Assembly: GCA_016871315.1 (NCBI GenBank)
Contig: VFZE01000002.1
Span: forward strand, 230,569-294,568
From: Acidimicrobiia bacterium
Lineage (GTDB): Bacteria; Acidobacteriota; Terriglobia; Bryobacterales; Bryobacteraceae
Direction: 5' to 3'
DNA: 64,000 nt
A model generated the notes under the pieces. That model searched no databases. It was not told where the DNA came from and worked only from the letters and a program-made list of their open reading frames with translations. Shown here one piece after another: positions 34,212 to 43,984 of the stretch (positions within the stretch are counted from its first letter, which is position 1; the number at the start of each line of letters is the position of its first letter). Both the position numbers and the translations under genes were made by a program.

Positions 34212-34799
34212 GTGCTGCTCCAATGGTTTGCTCTCGCCTTGGCCCTCAGCCTTCCGGCCGCCTCTGCCGCCACGCTGCAACTTGAGGTACTTCAAGGAGA
34301 TGGCGCAATTCACGATATTTCCAGCAAGAATAGTCTGGAACCGGTCGTCCAACTCACCGACGATCAGGGCAATCCCGTGGGTAGCGCAGCCGTGACCTTT
34401 GTTCTCCCCGATCAAGGTCCGGGAGGTCGTTTCCCTTCGGGGACTTTTCTGACAACCACGACCGACGACAATGGCGTCGCCAAGGCCTACGGTCTGAAAC
34501 CTAACCGGCAAACCGGACAGTGGGAGATTCGGGTGTCGGCCTCTCATCACGGCGCACAAGTCAGGACAACCATCCTTCAAACCAACGCGGCGCCGCTAGG
34601 CATTGTGGAAGCAAGAGGCGGATCGCGATCAAGTCTCATCCTTGCTATCGCCGCCGGCGGCGCCGCGGCCGGTCTGGCCGCTGTACTGGGCGGCGGCGGC
34701 AAGGCTGCCCCTCCGCAGAATCAACTTCCTCAGCCCAATTCCCCTGTTCCGGTCCCAACCACAATCTCAACAGGAACAGGGTCGGTTGGGAGGCCCTGA
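34212..34799 (+). CDS. Secreted Ig-like (Big_1-type) protein
   Basis: The 195-residue protein has a signal peptide (LALALSLPAASA), one bacterial Ig-like domain at about 22-130 (VQLTDDQGNPVGSAAVTFVL, then DDNGVAKAYGLKPNRQTGQW), a glycine/alanine-rich membrane-like segment (LAIAAGGAAAGLAAVLGGGG) and a Pro-rich tail. It starts with GTG 34212. Its stop overlaps the next start (TGATG), so the two are probably made together. A role in surface or envelope structure is inferred. Confidence 0.65.
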   Translation: MLLQWFALALALSLPAASAATLQLEVLQGDGAIHDISSKNSLEPVVQLTDDQGNPVGSAAVTFVLPDQGPGGRFPSGTFLTTTTDDNGVAKAYGLKPNRQTGQWEIRVSASHHGAQVRTTILQTNAAPLGIVEARGGSRSSLILAIAAGGAAAGLAAVLGGGGKAAPPQNQLPQPNSPVPVPTTISTGTGSVGRP

Positions 34800-36853
34800 T
34801 GAGACTGGCGCAAGTCCTCCTCGTCGCGGCAGCCATCGCCCTCGCACAGCCCTCGATCACCACCTTGACACCGGCTTCGACCACCGCCGGAGCTCCGGCG
34901 TTCACTTTGTCGGTAACAGGTACAGGGTTCGTTGCCGGAGCTGCGATTCGGTTCGGGTCCCGCAGCTTGGCGGCCACCTTTCTTTCACCAACACAGCTTT
35001 CCGTGCAGATCCCGGCCGACCTGGTCCAGCTGGCGGCCGCTGTTTCGGTGACTGTGGAGAACCCCGGCCAGATCGGTTCCTCCTCCGCGGCGCTGTTCTT
35101 CGTTCGTGAGCCCATGGCGTTCGTCACCCTCCCCACGCTGATGCCCGCCCAACAAGGACGGTTCTATACCCAGGCCATCGCGGTTGCCGGCGGTGCAGCG
35201 CCGTACAGATTCGACCTGGTTCAAGGCACCCTGCCTTCAGCTCTGAGTCTCAACACCGCGTCGGGCGCATTGGCGGGATTCCCTTCCCAGGAGGGCAATC
35301 ACCGGTTCACGATTCGAGTGACCGATACGGCCGGCGCATCCCTGTCGCAGGAGTTTCGTCTCTCCGTGGTTCGTGAATTGACCATCTCCACGGAATCTTT
35401 TCCCGCAGCCGTCGTCGGCAGAGCTTATTCGGTCAACCTGATAGCCACCGGAGGCATTCCTCCCTACCGCTGGAGCCTGGCAGCGGGAAGTTTGCCTTCG
35501 GGCGTCTCGATGAGTTCGGAAGGCTTGCTTGGTGGATTCCCGGGCATTTCCGGCAGCTTCCTTGTCACACTTCAGGTTCGCGACGCCGCCGGATTGTCGG
35601 CTTCCGCTTCGCTGGTTCTCGTTGTGCGCGACTCGTTGGCGATTGTTGCTGCCGGGGAGTTGCAGCAAGCCGGCGTGGGTGCCCCATATGCCATGCAATG
35701 GGGAGTCTCCGGCGGCCTGCCGCCGCTGACTTGGCGGGTCTCGAGCGGCGCCTTGCCGCCCGGCCTCGGTCTGAACTCAACCTCGGGTTTGATTGACGGC
35801 GTTCCGCTCTCCTCGGGAACCTACCGCTTTCAGATTCATGTAAGCGACGCCACCGGTCAGTCGGCGGTGCTGGAATTGTCGATCGCCGTGGCGGCCAGAA
35901 TCTCCCTCCAATCCGGTGGTGCGCTTCCCGCCGCGGTCGTGGGCCAGAGCTACGCGGCATCCGTCGGTGTGTCGGGGGGAATCGCTCCCTTCACCTGGCG
36001 CCTCGCCACCGGTGCGCTGCCCAGCGGACTGCAACTGGACGGTTCTTCGGGGCAACTCCGTGGCACGCCGGCCCTTTCCGGCAGCTACCGCTTTGCTCTG
36101 GAGGTGACCGATGCCGCCGGATCGAAAGCCTCGGCCGATCTCCAGCTTTTGGTCAGCCTTCCCGCGGCGCCACTGGCTGTCTTCACCGGAATCGGGCCTG
36201 TGGCGGCCTCGGCCCAGCAACTGCCCCTCGAACTCACGATTCCTCAAGCCTATCCCGCCGAGATAACCGGTACCCTGTCGCTGCAGTTCAGCCCGGATGC
36301 CGCCTCTGCCTCCGACGACTCCGCCATCCAGTTTTCTATCGGCGGGCGTGCGGCCTTCTTCCGTATCCCCGCCGGCAGTACGCGGGCGGCTTTCGACGTA
36401 CCTGTGCTGGCCCTGCAAACGGGAACCGTCGCCGGTGAACTGCGGCTGGAAGCGCGATGGTCGGCGCAGAACCAGCGGCTCGATCCGGCGCCGTCGCCGC
36501 TCATCGTGCGCATCGGGCGTCAGCCGCCTTCCATTGACAGTGTTCAAGTAGTGAGGAACGAAGGCGGATTCGAGGTAGTGGTTATCGGCTTCTCCAACTC
36601 GCGGGAACTCACAAGCACCGTTTTCCGCTTCCAAGCGAGCTCGGGCGCCGATCTCCGAACTACCGAGATCACGGTGCCGATGACGCCGTTGGCCGGCACG
36701 TGGTTCTCTTCTTTTGAGTCGCGGACCTTTGGCGGGCTTTTCCGATACCGGCAAAGTTTCAACGTTCAGGGAGACAAAAACGCTCCGGCATCCGTTACGG
36801 TCCAGATGCGCAATGCTACAGGAGCTGCGGAACCCAGGGCCGTCTCCTTCTAA
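34799..36853 (+). CDS. Secreted protein with IPT/TIG and repeated putative-Ig (He_PIG) domains
   Basis: The 684-residue protein starts at ATG 34799 with GGGAGG just upstream. After a signal peptide (LLVAAAIALAQ) an IPT/TIG domain follows (about 18-100). Four repeats of about 90 residues come next, each with a pattern such as PYRWSLAAGSLPSGVSM and FLVTLQVRDAAG. The C-terminal part is a different beta domain. It probably acts in adhesion or as an extracellular scaffold. It overlaps the upstream secreted gene by one base and meets ndk tail to tail with only 5 bases between. Confidence 0.75.
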   Translation: MRLAQVLLVAAAIALAQPSITTLTPASTTAGAPAFTLSVTGTGFVAGAAIRFGSRSLAATFLSPTQLSVQIPADLVQLAAAVSVTVENPGQIGSSSAALFFVREPMAFVTLPTLMPAQQGRFYTQAIAVAGGAAPYRFDLVQGTLPSALSLNTASGALAGFPSQEGNHRFTIRVTDTAGASLSQEFRLSVVRELTISTESFPAAVVGRAYSVNLIATGGIPPYRWSLAAGSLPSGVSMSSEGLLGGFPGISGSFLVTLQVRDAAGLSASASLVLVVRDSLAIVAAGELQQAGVGAPYAMQWGVSGGLPPLTWRVSSGALPPGLGLNSTSGLIDGVPLSSGTYRFQIHVSDATGQSAVLELSIAVAARISLQSGGALPAAVVGQSYAASVGVSGGIAPFTWRLATGALPSGLQLDGSSGQLRGTPALSGSYRFALEVTDAAGSKASADLQLLVSLPAAPLAVFTGIGPVAASAQQLPLELTIPQAYPAEITGTLSLQFSPDAASASDDSAIQFSIGGRAAFFRIPAGSTRAAFDVPVLALQTGTVAGELRLEARWSAQNQRLDPAPSPLIVRIGRQPPSIDSVQVVRNEGGFEVVVIGFSNSRELTSTVFRFQASSGADLRTTEITVPMTPLAGTWFSSFESRTFGGLFRYRQSFNVQGDKNAPASVTVQMRNATGAAEPRAVSF

Positions 36854-36858
36854 TCGAC

Positions 36859-37278
36859 TTAAAGCAAGTCCGCGGTGGAGAAGAAGAACGGGATCTCCTG
36901 CGCGGCTGTCTCCGGCGCATCGGAGCCGTGCAAGCAATTGCGCTCGATATCGGTGGCGAACTTCTTCCGTATCGTTCCCTCCGCCGCATTGGCCGGGTTG
37001 GTGGCTCCCATCAGATCCCGCCAGGACTGAATGGCATTTTCTTTTTCCAGAACCATTACCACCGAAGGCGCCTCGGTCATGAATTTCACAAGGCCCGAGA
37101 AAAATGGACGCTCTTGGTGAACGGCGTAGAAATGTTCGGCCTGCTTCTGCGTAATGTGATGCTTCTTCATCGCCACGACGCGGAAGCCCGCCTTCTCGAT
37201 CATGGACAGAATATCGCCGGAAACTCCTCGCCCCACGGCATCGGGCTTGATCATCGCAAATGTGCGTTCCACGCTCAT
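36859..37278 (-). CDS. ndk: Nucleoside diphosphate kinase
   Basis: The 139-residue enzyme transfers phosphate between nucleoside tri- and diphosphates. It shows the family start ([15 protein letters not shown], Lys11), and the phosphorylated His117 in [10 protein letters not shown]. Its ATG overlaps the sucD stop as ATGA, giving a sucC-sucD-ndk operon. The link is sensible because succinyl-CoA synthetase can make GTP or ATP, which Ndk interconverts. Confidence 0.95.
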   Translation of the reverse strand: MSVERTFAMIKPDAVGRGVSGDILSMIEKAGFRVVAMKKHHITQKQAEHFYAVHQERPFFSGLVKFMTEAPSVVMVLEKENAIQSWRDLMGATNPANAAEGTIRKKFATDIERNCLHGSDAPETAAQEIPFFFSTADLL

Positions 37279-38141
37279 AGACAGCCTTTCACCTTCTCTC
37301 CAATTTCAGCCGGCGTCTCGCAGACTTTGATGCCGGCCTTTTGCATCGCCGCGATCTTGTCGCTGGCTTTGCCCGAACCGCCGGAAATAATGGCCCCTGC
37401 ATGGCCCATGCGGCGTCCCGGCGGCGCCGTCTGGCCGGCGATAAATCCCACCACCGGCTTCTTTACATGCGCCTTCACATAATCGGCTGCCTGCTCTTCA
37501 GCGTTGCCTCCGATCTCGCCGATCATCACGATCACGTCGGTATCGGGATCCTCGTTGAACAGGCGCAACGCATCGGTATGCGTGGTCCCAATGATGGGAT
37601 CGCCTCCAATCCCGATGCAGGTCGACTGGCCGATGCCCAGCTTGCTTAGCTGGCCCACCGCCTCATAGGTCAAAGTTCCGGAGCGCGACACCACGCCCAC
37701 GCGCCCTTCCTTGTGTATATGGCCCGGCATGATACCGATCTTGCATTTGCCCGGTGAAATGATCCCAGGACAATTGGGCCCGATGAGCCGTGTCTTGCCG
37801 CGTTGAAGGAACTCCCAGGCGCGGATCATGTCCGCCGCCGGAATCCCCTCCGTGATGCACACAACAAGCGCGATGCCCGCGTCGGCCGCCTCCATGATCG
37901 CATCGGCCGCATAGGGCGGCGGCACGAAAATCACGCTCGCATTTGCGCCCGTCGCCGCAACGGCTTCTCTTACGGTGTTAAATACGGGCTTTTCCAAATG
38001 TGTCTGGCCGCCTTTTCCAGGAACGACCCCGCCCACCACGTTCGTCCCGTAAGCGAGCGACTGTTGCGAGTGGAAGGTGGCCTCCTTGCCGGTGAAGCCT
38101 TGCACCAGCAAACGCGAGTTCTTGTCTACTAGGATGCTCAT
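37275..38141 (-). CDS. sucD: Succinyl-CoA synthetase alpha subunit
   Basis: The 288-residue subunit has the N-terminal CoA-binding domain ([20 protein letters not shown]) and the active-site His247 in [10 protein letters not shown]. With SucC it converts succinyl-CoA, phosphate and NDP into succinate, CoA and NTP in the citric acid cycle. The start at ATG 38141 matches the family N-terminus [10 protein letters not shown] and overlaps the sucC stop (ATGA). Confidence 0.95.
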   Translation of the reverse strand: MSILVDKNSRLLVQGFTGKEATFHSQQSLAYGTNVVGGVVPGKGGQTHLEKPVFNTVREAVAATGANASVIFVPPPYAADAIMEAADAGIALVVCITEGIPAADMIRAWEFLQRGKTRLIGPNCPGIISPGKCKIGIMPGHIHKEGRVGVVSRSGTLTYEAVGQLSKLGIGQSTCIGIGGDPIIGTTHTDALRLFNEDPDTDVIVMIGEIGGNAEEQAADYVKAHVKKPVVGFIAGQTAPPGRRMGHAGAIISGGSGKASDKIAAMQKAGIKVCETPAEIGEKVKGCL

Positions 38142-39295
38142 TGCGCCAGCCCCACTACTTTCTGGGCCGCGTCCTTCATCCCGTCGGCTACCGTGAAATT
38201 GAAGCCTGAATCCTTCAGGATTTGCCTCCCTTGTTCGACATTGGTTCCTTCCATCCGAATCACGATCGGGATCTGAATATTCAAATCCCGCGCCGCTGCC
38301 ACTACGCCGTTGGCCAACGTGTCGCAACGCAAAATGCCGCCAAAGATGTTAATCAGCACCGCTTTTACACTCGAATCCGACAGCAGAATGCGGAACGCAT
38401 TCTTCACCTGTTCGGCACTGGCGCCGCCTCCCACGTCGAGAAAATTCGCGGGCATGCCGCCGGCGTACTTGATGATGTCCATCGTCGCCATCGCCAGCCC
38501 GGCGCCGTTCACCATGCAACCGACGTTGCCGTCCAGCTTGATGTAGTTCAGGCCGAACTTGGAAGCTTCCACTTCCAGCGGATCTTCTTCGTTCAGATCC
38601 CGCAGCTCCAGCAAATCCTTATGCCGGTACATCGCGTTATCGTCCAGGTTGATCTTGGCGTCCAGCGCCAGTACCCGGCCGTCCGTCGTCAGAATGAAAG
38701 GATTGATCTCGGCGAGCGAGGCGTCCAGATCCTCATACGCCCTTGCCAGTGCCATCATCGCCGCCACTGCTTCATTCACGCTTGCCGCCGGGATGCCCAT
38801 GCCGAAGGCCAGCTTCCTCGCCTGCCAGCCCATCAACCCGATGCCTGGCTCGATCGTCTCCTTTAGCAACAACTCCGGCGTCTTCGCCGCTACCTCTTCA
38901 ATGTCCATCCCGCCCGCCGAGGAGGCCATGAACACATTCTTTCCCTTGGCCCGGTCCAGCGTGATTCCCAGGTACAGTTCCCGCTCTATCGGCAACGTCT
39001 CTTCCACCAGCAGCCTCTGCACCACGCGGCCCTCCGGCCCCGTCTGGTGAGTCACCAGCGTCATGCCAAGGATCTGTTTGGAAATTGTCTCCGCTTCCGT
39101 GGCATCTTTAGCCAGCTTTACGCCGCCGCCTTTCCCGCGCCCACCGGCGTGAATCTGCGCTTTCACCACCACGCCGTCGCCCAGCTTCTTGGCCACCGCC
39201 ACCGCCTCGTCGGGTGTATAGGCGACCTCGCCTCGCGGCACAGGCACACCGTACTTGGCCAAGAGTGCCTTGGCCTGATACTCATGAATTTTCAT
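38138..39295 (-). CDS. sucC: Succinyl-CoA synthetase beta subunit
   Basis: The 385-residue subunit has an ATP-grasp fold: [20 protein letters not shown], the nucleotide-binding [19 protein letters not shown], and the C-terminal [16 protein letters not shown] that binds phosphate. The start at ATG 39295 matches the family; no ribosome binding site is visible. TATATT at 39308-39313, with TGC before it, lies 12 bases upstream and could give an almost leaderless mRNA. Confidence 0.95.
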   Translation of the reverse strand: MKIHEYQAKALLAKYGVPVPRGEVAYTPDEAVAVAKKLGDGVVVKAQIHAGGRGKGGGVKLAKDATEAETISKQILGMTLVTHQTGPEGRVVQRLLVEETLPIERELYLGITLDRAKGKNVFMASSAGGMDIEEVAAKTPELLLKETIEPGIGLMGWQARKLAFGMGIPAASVNEAVAAMMALARAYEDLDASLAEINPFILTTDGRVLALDAKINLDDNAMYRHKDLLELRDLNEEDPLEVEASKFGLNYIKLDGNVGCMVNGAGLAMATMDIIKYAGGMPANFLDVGGGASAEQVKNAFRILLSDSSVKAVLINIFGGILRCDTLANGVVAAARDLNIQIPIVIRMEGTNVEQGRQILKDSGFNFTVADGMKDAAQKVVGLAQ

Positions 39296-39307
39296 AGGGA
39301 AAACTTC

Positions 39308-39313
39308 AATATA
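39308..39313 (-). promoter_or_regulatory. Candidate extended -10 box of sucC operon
   Basis: TGC-TATATT on the minus strand is an extended -10-like match, close to the sucC ATG. No convincing -35 box was found. With no ribosome binding site before sucC, a short leader or leaderless start is possible. Confidence 0.3.
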
Positions 39314-39375
39314 GCATGCAGTAAGGAATCCTCCGTCCGGTTGCGTAGTGGAGCCAAATCCATTCACTATGAAGA

Positions 39376-39780
39376 ATGCCCAAACGAAGAGATCTCCTCA
39401 CATTCGCCCCGTTCGCCTTCTTGCCCCCCGCCGCTGCTGCCTCCTTGCCCAACGCCACTCTTTCCGCAAAGCAGGCAAAGCTCACTAAGGAACCCTTCGG
39501 CGATCTGCTGATCTATTTCGATGGTCCGACCCATCAGCTCAAATCCATGACCGCCGGCAGCCTGAGGCTCAACCCAGGGGCCACTCCGCATCCTCCTCAC
39601 CAACACCCCGAGGAAGAATTCCTTCTCGTTACCGAAGGAGCCGGCGAGATCAGCTTGGAAGGAAAACTGACCAAGGTCGGTCCTGGTTCCATGATGTATT
39701 GCGCTGCGGGCAAACTGCACGGCATCCTGAACACCGGCAAGACGCCGCTGCTGTTCTATTTTTACAAGTGGCAGTCTTGA
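39376..39780 (+). CDS. Secreted cupin-domain protein
   Basis: The 134-residue protein starts [19 protein letters not shown], a twin-arginine-like or Sec signal. The cupin motif [19 protein letters not shown] gives His-x3-His-x-His and Glu as possible metal ligands, and [18 protein letters not shown] is motif 2. No substrate can be named. It is a different, unrelated cupin from the one at 18421-18828. Confidence 0.75.
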   Translation: MPKRRDLLTFAPFAFLPPAAAASLPNATLSAKQAKLTKEPFGDLLIYFDGPTHQLKSMTAGSLRLNPGATPHPPHQHPEEEFLLVTEGAGEISLEGKLTKVGPGSMMYCAAGKLHGILNTGKTPLLFYFYKWQS

Positions 39781-39881
39781 CACGTTTGGTGTCGCTTTCC
39801 CCTTTTTCTCGACGCACGCAGGTAGTATACTGTCCGCACTCGGGGCCGCTGTTTTCTGCCCCATGAGAGGAGCGAAAAACG

Positions 39882-40310
39882 ATGAACCTGATTCACACCC
39901 TATTGCTGCAAGAGGAAGAAATCGGCGGCGCCCTGCTCGGCGGCCTGCTCGCCGCCGGCGGAACCATGATGTTGGCGATCCTCGCTTTAGCCGTGATTGC
40001 CATCATCGGCGCATGGAAGATGTTCACCAAGGCTGGCCAGCCTGGCTGGGCCATCCTGATCCCCTTCTACAACATCTACGTCCTGCTCAAGATCGCCGGC
40101 CGCCCAGGCTGGTGGCTTCTGCTGCTGCTAATACCGCTCGTCAACATCGTCTTCTTGGCCATTGTCGCCATTGACATCGCCAAGTCCTTCGGTCAGAGCG
40201 CGGTCTTCGGCATATTCCTGCTGTTGATCTTCAACGGCATCGGCTACATCGTCCTCGGCTTCGGGAACTACAAATATCTCGGGCCCGCAGGCGCACGGGC
40301 CTCCGCCTAG
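39882..40310 (+). CDS. DUF5684-like small membrane protein
   Basis: The 142-residue protein has four predicted membrane helices and the motif MFTKAGQPGWAILIPFYN, followed by LLKIAGRPGWWLLLLL, which is characteristic of DUF5684 proteins (sometimes found fused to signal peptidase). The function is unknown. A clear AGGAG precedes the ATG, and TATACT at 39826-39831 is a plausible -10 box, with a poor -35 box. Confidence 0.8.
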   Translation: MNLIHTLLLQEEEIGGALLGGLLAAGGTMMLAILALAVIAIIGAWKMFTKAGQPGWAILIPFYNIYVLLKIAGRPGWWLLLLLIPLVNIVFLAIVAIDIAKSFGQSAVFGIFLLLIFNGIGYIVLGFGNYKYLGPAGARASA

Positions 40311-40329
40311 TTTGGGGCCCCTCACCCCC

Positions 40330-40409
40330 TCACTCGTACCGCAACGCCAAATCGGGTCGATCCTGGACGCCTTCCTCGACGGATAAAACGAACATTGCGG
40401 CCACCGCAT
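40330..40409 (-). pseudogene. ADOP/MacB permease C-terminal relic
   Basis: On the minus strand PSRKASRIDP reads into a second frame LALRYE-stop, the usual end of MacB/ADOP permeases (PARRASRIDP..ALRYE). One base has been lost at the join. Nothing else of the gene is left upstream. It resembles the relic at 43890-43965 in both sequence and strand. Confidence 0.6.
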
Positions 40410-40483
40410 CCCAAACGTAAGCTACCCCACAGACCACGAAAAATGTTATAGGCTAATCGCAGTGTACGTTTCAGGAGGTCCGC

Positions 40484-43400
40484 ATGATTCGCTTGAGAGT
40501 TCTTTCCCTTCTCCTGGCGGCTGCCATCGCCGTCACCCCCGCCGCTTCGGCCCAAGTCCTTTACGGTTCCCTGGTCGGCAACGTCACTGACTCATCCGGT
40601 GGAGCCATCGCCAGCGCGAAGGTCTCCATCACCCAGACTGCCACCGGATTCTCTCGCGACACGCGCACTAACGACGCCGGCCAGTTTCAGTTCCCCACCG
40701 TCCCCGCCGGCATCTATGACGTCACCGTCTCCCAAACCGGCTTCAATACATTCACCGGGAAAAACGTCATCGTCTCCTCCAACGCCGTAGCGCGCCTGGA
40801 CGCCTCGCTCGAGGTCGGCTCCGTCGCCGAATCCGTCAACGTCGAAGCCACCTCCGCCGTCCTCCAAACCGACCGCTCCGAGGTCCGCGCCGAAATGACC
40901 GCCAAGCAGTTTGAGAACGCGCCCCTGCCGCCCGGACGCAACTACACCCATATGTTCAAGGTCCTCCCGGGCTTCACCTATCCCCGCAATGGCAACGGTC
41001 CCTCGGTCGACCCCTCCCGCGCCGCTCTCTACAACGTCAACGGAACCTCCCGCCAGTCCAACGCCGTCCGTATTGAAGGTTCCGGCGTCAACCAGATCTG
41101 GCTCCCTCATTTGCCCGGCTACACCCCCGCCCTCGAATCCATCGACTCGGTCAACATCACCACCAATTCCTTCGACGCCGAGACCGGTCTTGCCGGCGGA
41201 GCCGCCGTCAACGTCTCCATCAAGAGCGGCACCAATGAAATACATGGCTCCGCTTTTGAGTACCACAACTCCAACTTCGCCAAGGCCAAGCCCTTCTTCC
41301 TTCCTCAAGGCGAGCGCATGCCGAAGGCCATCTTCAACCAGATGGGCGCCACCATCGGCGGCCCTATCGTGCGCAACAAGCTCTTCTTCTTCGGCAGCTA
41401 TGAGGCAACCTACGACCGTCAGTTCGCCTCCCGCCTTCAGACCGTCCCCACCGCCGAAATCAAGGCCGGCGACATGTCCGCATCTCCCTCACTCATCTAC
41501 GATCCCTCGACAGGCGCCCTGAACGGCTCCGGCCGCACTCCCTTTCCCAATAACCGCATCCCCGCGGCCCGCATGGATCCCATCTCGCTCAAGATCCAGA
41601 ACCTCCTCCCGGCGCCCAATCTTCCTGGGCTCGTTTCCAACTTATTCGCTCAAGGCAACTACTTCTTCAACTCCAAAAAAGTCGACGGCAAGATCAACTG
41701 GAACGCCAGTTCGCGCCTCACCATGTTCGCCCGCGGCGGCGTCCAGGACCACGACTTCGATAGCGACTCCGCTCTCGGCGAGTTGCTCGGCGTTCCCGTC
41801 TACGCCCCCGCCTCCGTCTCCGGCCCTACCTACGGCACCACAGGCAACATGGCGGTCGGTGCAACCTACGTCATTTCGCCTACTCTCATCCTCGACGGCA
41901 ACTTTGGCTACACCGCCTACGACGCCAACTCTGAAGAGCGCTTCCTCAGCCGCAAAATTGCCCGCGACGAACTTGGCATCCCCGGCACCAACGGCGACCG
42001 CCCCTTTGAAGGCGGCTGGTCGCGTTTCACCGTCACCAATTACACGACCATGGGCTCCCAGGGCAACAGCTCGCGCCCCTTCTACAACCGCGACCCCCGC
42101 TTCCAGTTCGTCGGCAACGCCAACTGGACCAAGGGAACCCACTCCATCCGCTTTGGGGCCGACTCCTCCCACCAGCAACTCAACCACACCCAGGTCGAAT
42201 TCGTCGGCGCGCTCCATGGCGCGTCCGGCGGCTTCACTTTCGGCGGCGGCCCCACCCAAATCTTGAACGGCCCGGCCTCCAATCAGTTCAACACCTGGTC
42301 CGCCTTCCTCCTCGGTACTCCTACCGCCCTCGGCCGCATCAAGCAAATCCCCGACGAGTACAACGTCCGTGCCTGGATGCACAGCCTCTACATTCGCGAC
42401 CAGTGGCAGGTCAACCGCAAGCTCACCCTTTCGCTCGGCACGCGCTGGGAGTACTTCCCCATGCCCACCCGCGTCGGCCGTGGCATGGAAAACTACAATC
42501 CCGTCACCAACAGGATGGAAGTCTGCGGTGTCGGCAGTGTCCCCACCGACTGCGGTGTATCGCAAAGCAAGCGCCTCTTGGCTCCACGCGCCGGCTTCGC
42601 CTATCGCCTTAAAGACGACTTCGTCATCCGCGCCGGCTACGGCATCACCGTGGATCCCTACAGCCTCGCCCGCCCCATGCGCACCAACTATCCGCTCCTG
42701 GTCGTCCTCAACGTGAACGGCGTGAACACTTTTCAGCCCGCCGGCCGCCTCCGCGACGGCATCCCCGAGATCCCCGCGCCCGACCTCGGCAACGGCGTCA
42801 TCCCCATCGCCAGCCAGGTGGCCGCCAACTCGCTTGAGAACAACTATCAGCGCGGCTACATTCAAAGCTGGAACTTCACTCTCCAGAAGAACCTCGCCTG
42901 GGGCTTCGTCGGTCAGGCAGGCTATGTCGCCACCCGCCAGATCAACCGTGTCGGTTTCCGCGAACTCAACTACGCCCCCATCAACGGCGGCAACCCCGGC
43001 CGCCTGCTTGCACGCCAGTTCGGGCGTACCGCCGAAACTCGCCTCGTCGCTCCCATCGGCAATTCCCATTACGACAGCCTGCAGGTTAGCCTGGAACGCC
43101 GCTTCACCGCAGGCCTCCACACCGGCCTCTCCTACACCTGGTCCAAATCCATCGGCATCTGCTGCAGCGAAAACAGTGACGGTCTCAACGCCATTCAGAT
43201 TCCCGAATTCAACCACCTCAACCGCTCCGTCACCTCATCCAACACCCCGCACAACCTCACCTTGAATACCGTCTGGGAACTCCCCTTCGGCAAAGGCCGC
43301 CGTTGGGCCAACTCCACCCGCCTCGCCTCCTGGCTCGCCGGTGGCTGGCAGATCAACGGTATTCTCAGTGCCGTCTCCGGCATGCCTTTCTGGGTCAGCT

Positions 43401-43840
43401 CCTCCGGCACTTCCCTCAACGCGCCAGGAAACTCCCAGCGTGCGGACCAGGTCAAGTCCACCGTAGCCAAAATCGGCGGCGCAGGCCGCGGCCAGTCCTT
43501 CTTTGATCCGTTCGCCTACCGCGCCGTCACCGACGCCCGCTTCGGAACCGCCGGCTTCAACTCGCTCCAAGGCCCCGGTATCTTTAACCTCGATATGGGC
43601 ATCTTCCGCGAATTCCGTGTTTCCGAACGCTGGCGCATCCAGTTCCGCGGCGAATCTTTCAACACCTCCAACACGCCGCACTTCGCCAACCCAGGCAACA
43701 ACGTCTCCAACCTCCAACTGAACCCCGACGGCAGCCTCCGCAATCTTGGCGGCTACACCGAAATCACCAGTCTCGCCAACACCGGCCGCGACGGCATCGA
43801 CGAACGCGTCCTCCGCTTCGGCATCCGCCTGAGTTGGTGA
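40484..43840 (+). CDS. TonB-dependent receptor, Oar-like with carboxypeptidase-regulatory-like domain
   Basis: This 1118-residue outer-membrane protein has a signal peptide (LLLAAAIAVTPAASAQ), a carboxypeptidase-regulatory-like domain (about 25-110, LVGNVTDSSGGAIASAKVSI), a plug (ALESIDSVNITTNSFDAE) and a long beta barrel that ends in ...RFGIRLSW. An AGGAGGT site precedes the ATG. It shows clear likeness in layout but not close identity to the receptor at 15133-18363. Two permease relics flank it. The ligand is unknown. Confidence 0.9.
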   Translation: MIRLRVLSLLLAAAIAVTPAASAQVLYGSLVGNVTDSSGGAIASAKVSITQTATGFSRDTRTNDAGQFQFPTVPAGIYDVTVSQTGFNTFTGKNVIVSSNAVARLDASLEVGSVAESVNVEATSAVLQTDRSEVRAEMTAKQFENAPLPPGRNYTHMFKVLPGFTYPRNGNGPSVDPSRAALYNVNGTSRQSNAVRIEGSGVNQIWLPHLPGYTPALESIDSVNITTNSFDAETGLAGGAAVNVSIKSGTNEIHGSAFEYHNSNFAKAKPFFLPQGERMPKAIFNQMGATIGGPIVRNKLFFFGSYEATYDRQFASRLQTVPTAEIKAGDMSASPSLIYDPSTGALNGSGRTPFPNNRIPAARMDPISLKIQNLLPAPNLPGLVSNLFAQGNYFFNSKKVDGKINWNASSRLTMFARGGVQDHDFDSDSALGELLGVPVYAPASVSGPTYGTTGNMAVGATYVISPTLILDGNFGYTAYDANSEERFLSRKIARDELGIPGTNGDRPFEGGWSRFTVTNYTTMGSQGNSSRPFYNRDPRFQFVGNANWTKGTHSIRFGADSSHQQLNHTQVEFVGALHGASGGFTFGGGPTQILNGPASNQFNTWSAFLLGTPTALGRIKQIPDEYNVRAWMHSLYIRDQWQVNRKLTLSLGTRWEYFPMPTRVGRGMENYNPVTNRMEVCGVGSVPTDCGVSQSKRLLAPRAGFAYRLKDDFVIRAGYGITVDPYSLARPMRTNYPLLVVLNVNGVNTFQPAGRLRDGIPEIPAPDLGNGVIPIASQVAANSLENNYQRGYIQSWNFTLQKNLAWGFVGQAGYVATRQINRVGFRELNYAPINGGNPGRLLARQFGRTAETRLVAPIGNSHYDSLQVSLERRFTAGLHTGLSYTWSKSIGICCSENSDGLNAIQIPEFNHLNRSVTSSNTPHNLTLNTVWELPFGKGRRWANSTRLASWLAGGWQINGILSAVSGMPFWVSSSGTSLNAPGNSQRADQVKSTVAKIGGAGRGQSFFDPFAYRAVTDARFGTAGFNSLQGPGIFNLDMGIFREFRVSERWRIQFRGESFNTSNTPHFANPGNNVSNLQLNPDGSLRNLGGYTEITSLANTGRDGIDERVLRFGIRLSW

Positions 43841-43867
43841 GCGTTTGTGGGGTGAGCTTCAGCTCGC

Positions 43868-43885
43868 GCGAGGCTTCAGCCTCGC
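43868..43885 (+). terminator. Perfect 7-bp hairpin after TonB receptor
   Basis: GCGAGGC-TTCA-GCCTCGC forms a perfect GC-rich stem with a tetraloop, 28 bases past the receptor stop. No U-run follows. It may mark the 3' end of the mRNA, and it adjoins the permease relic. Confidence 0.4.
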
Positions 43886-43889
43886 CCCG

Positions 43890-43965
43890 CTACTCGTTCC
43901 GCAACGCCTCAATCGGATCGATCCGCGCTGCCTTCACGGCCCCCGCTTGCCGTGTTTCACCGGCG
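43890..43965 (-). pseudogene. MacB/ADOP permease C-terminal relic
   Basis: On the minus strand AVKAARIDPIEALRNE-stop matches the conserved end of MacB-type permeases. The preceding membrane region is absent; the frame continues into the unrelated sequence at the end of the next gene. About two thirds of the bases match the relic at 40330-40409. Confidence 0.6.
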
Positions 43966-43984
43966 CGTATTTGATCGGAGAAGC

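Noticed and set aside
41642..43216. Open frame of 524 codons on the minus strand
   Set aside because: Antisense to the TonB receptor; Gly/Ala/Val/Glu-rich composition is typical of a shadow frame in GC-rich DNA.
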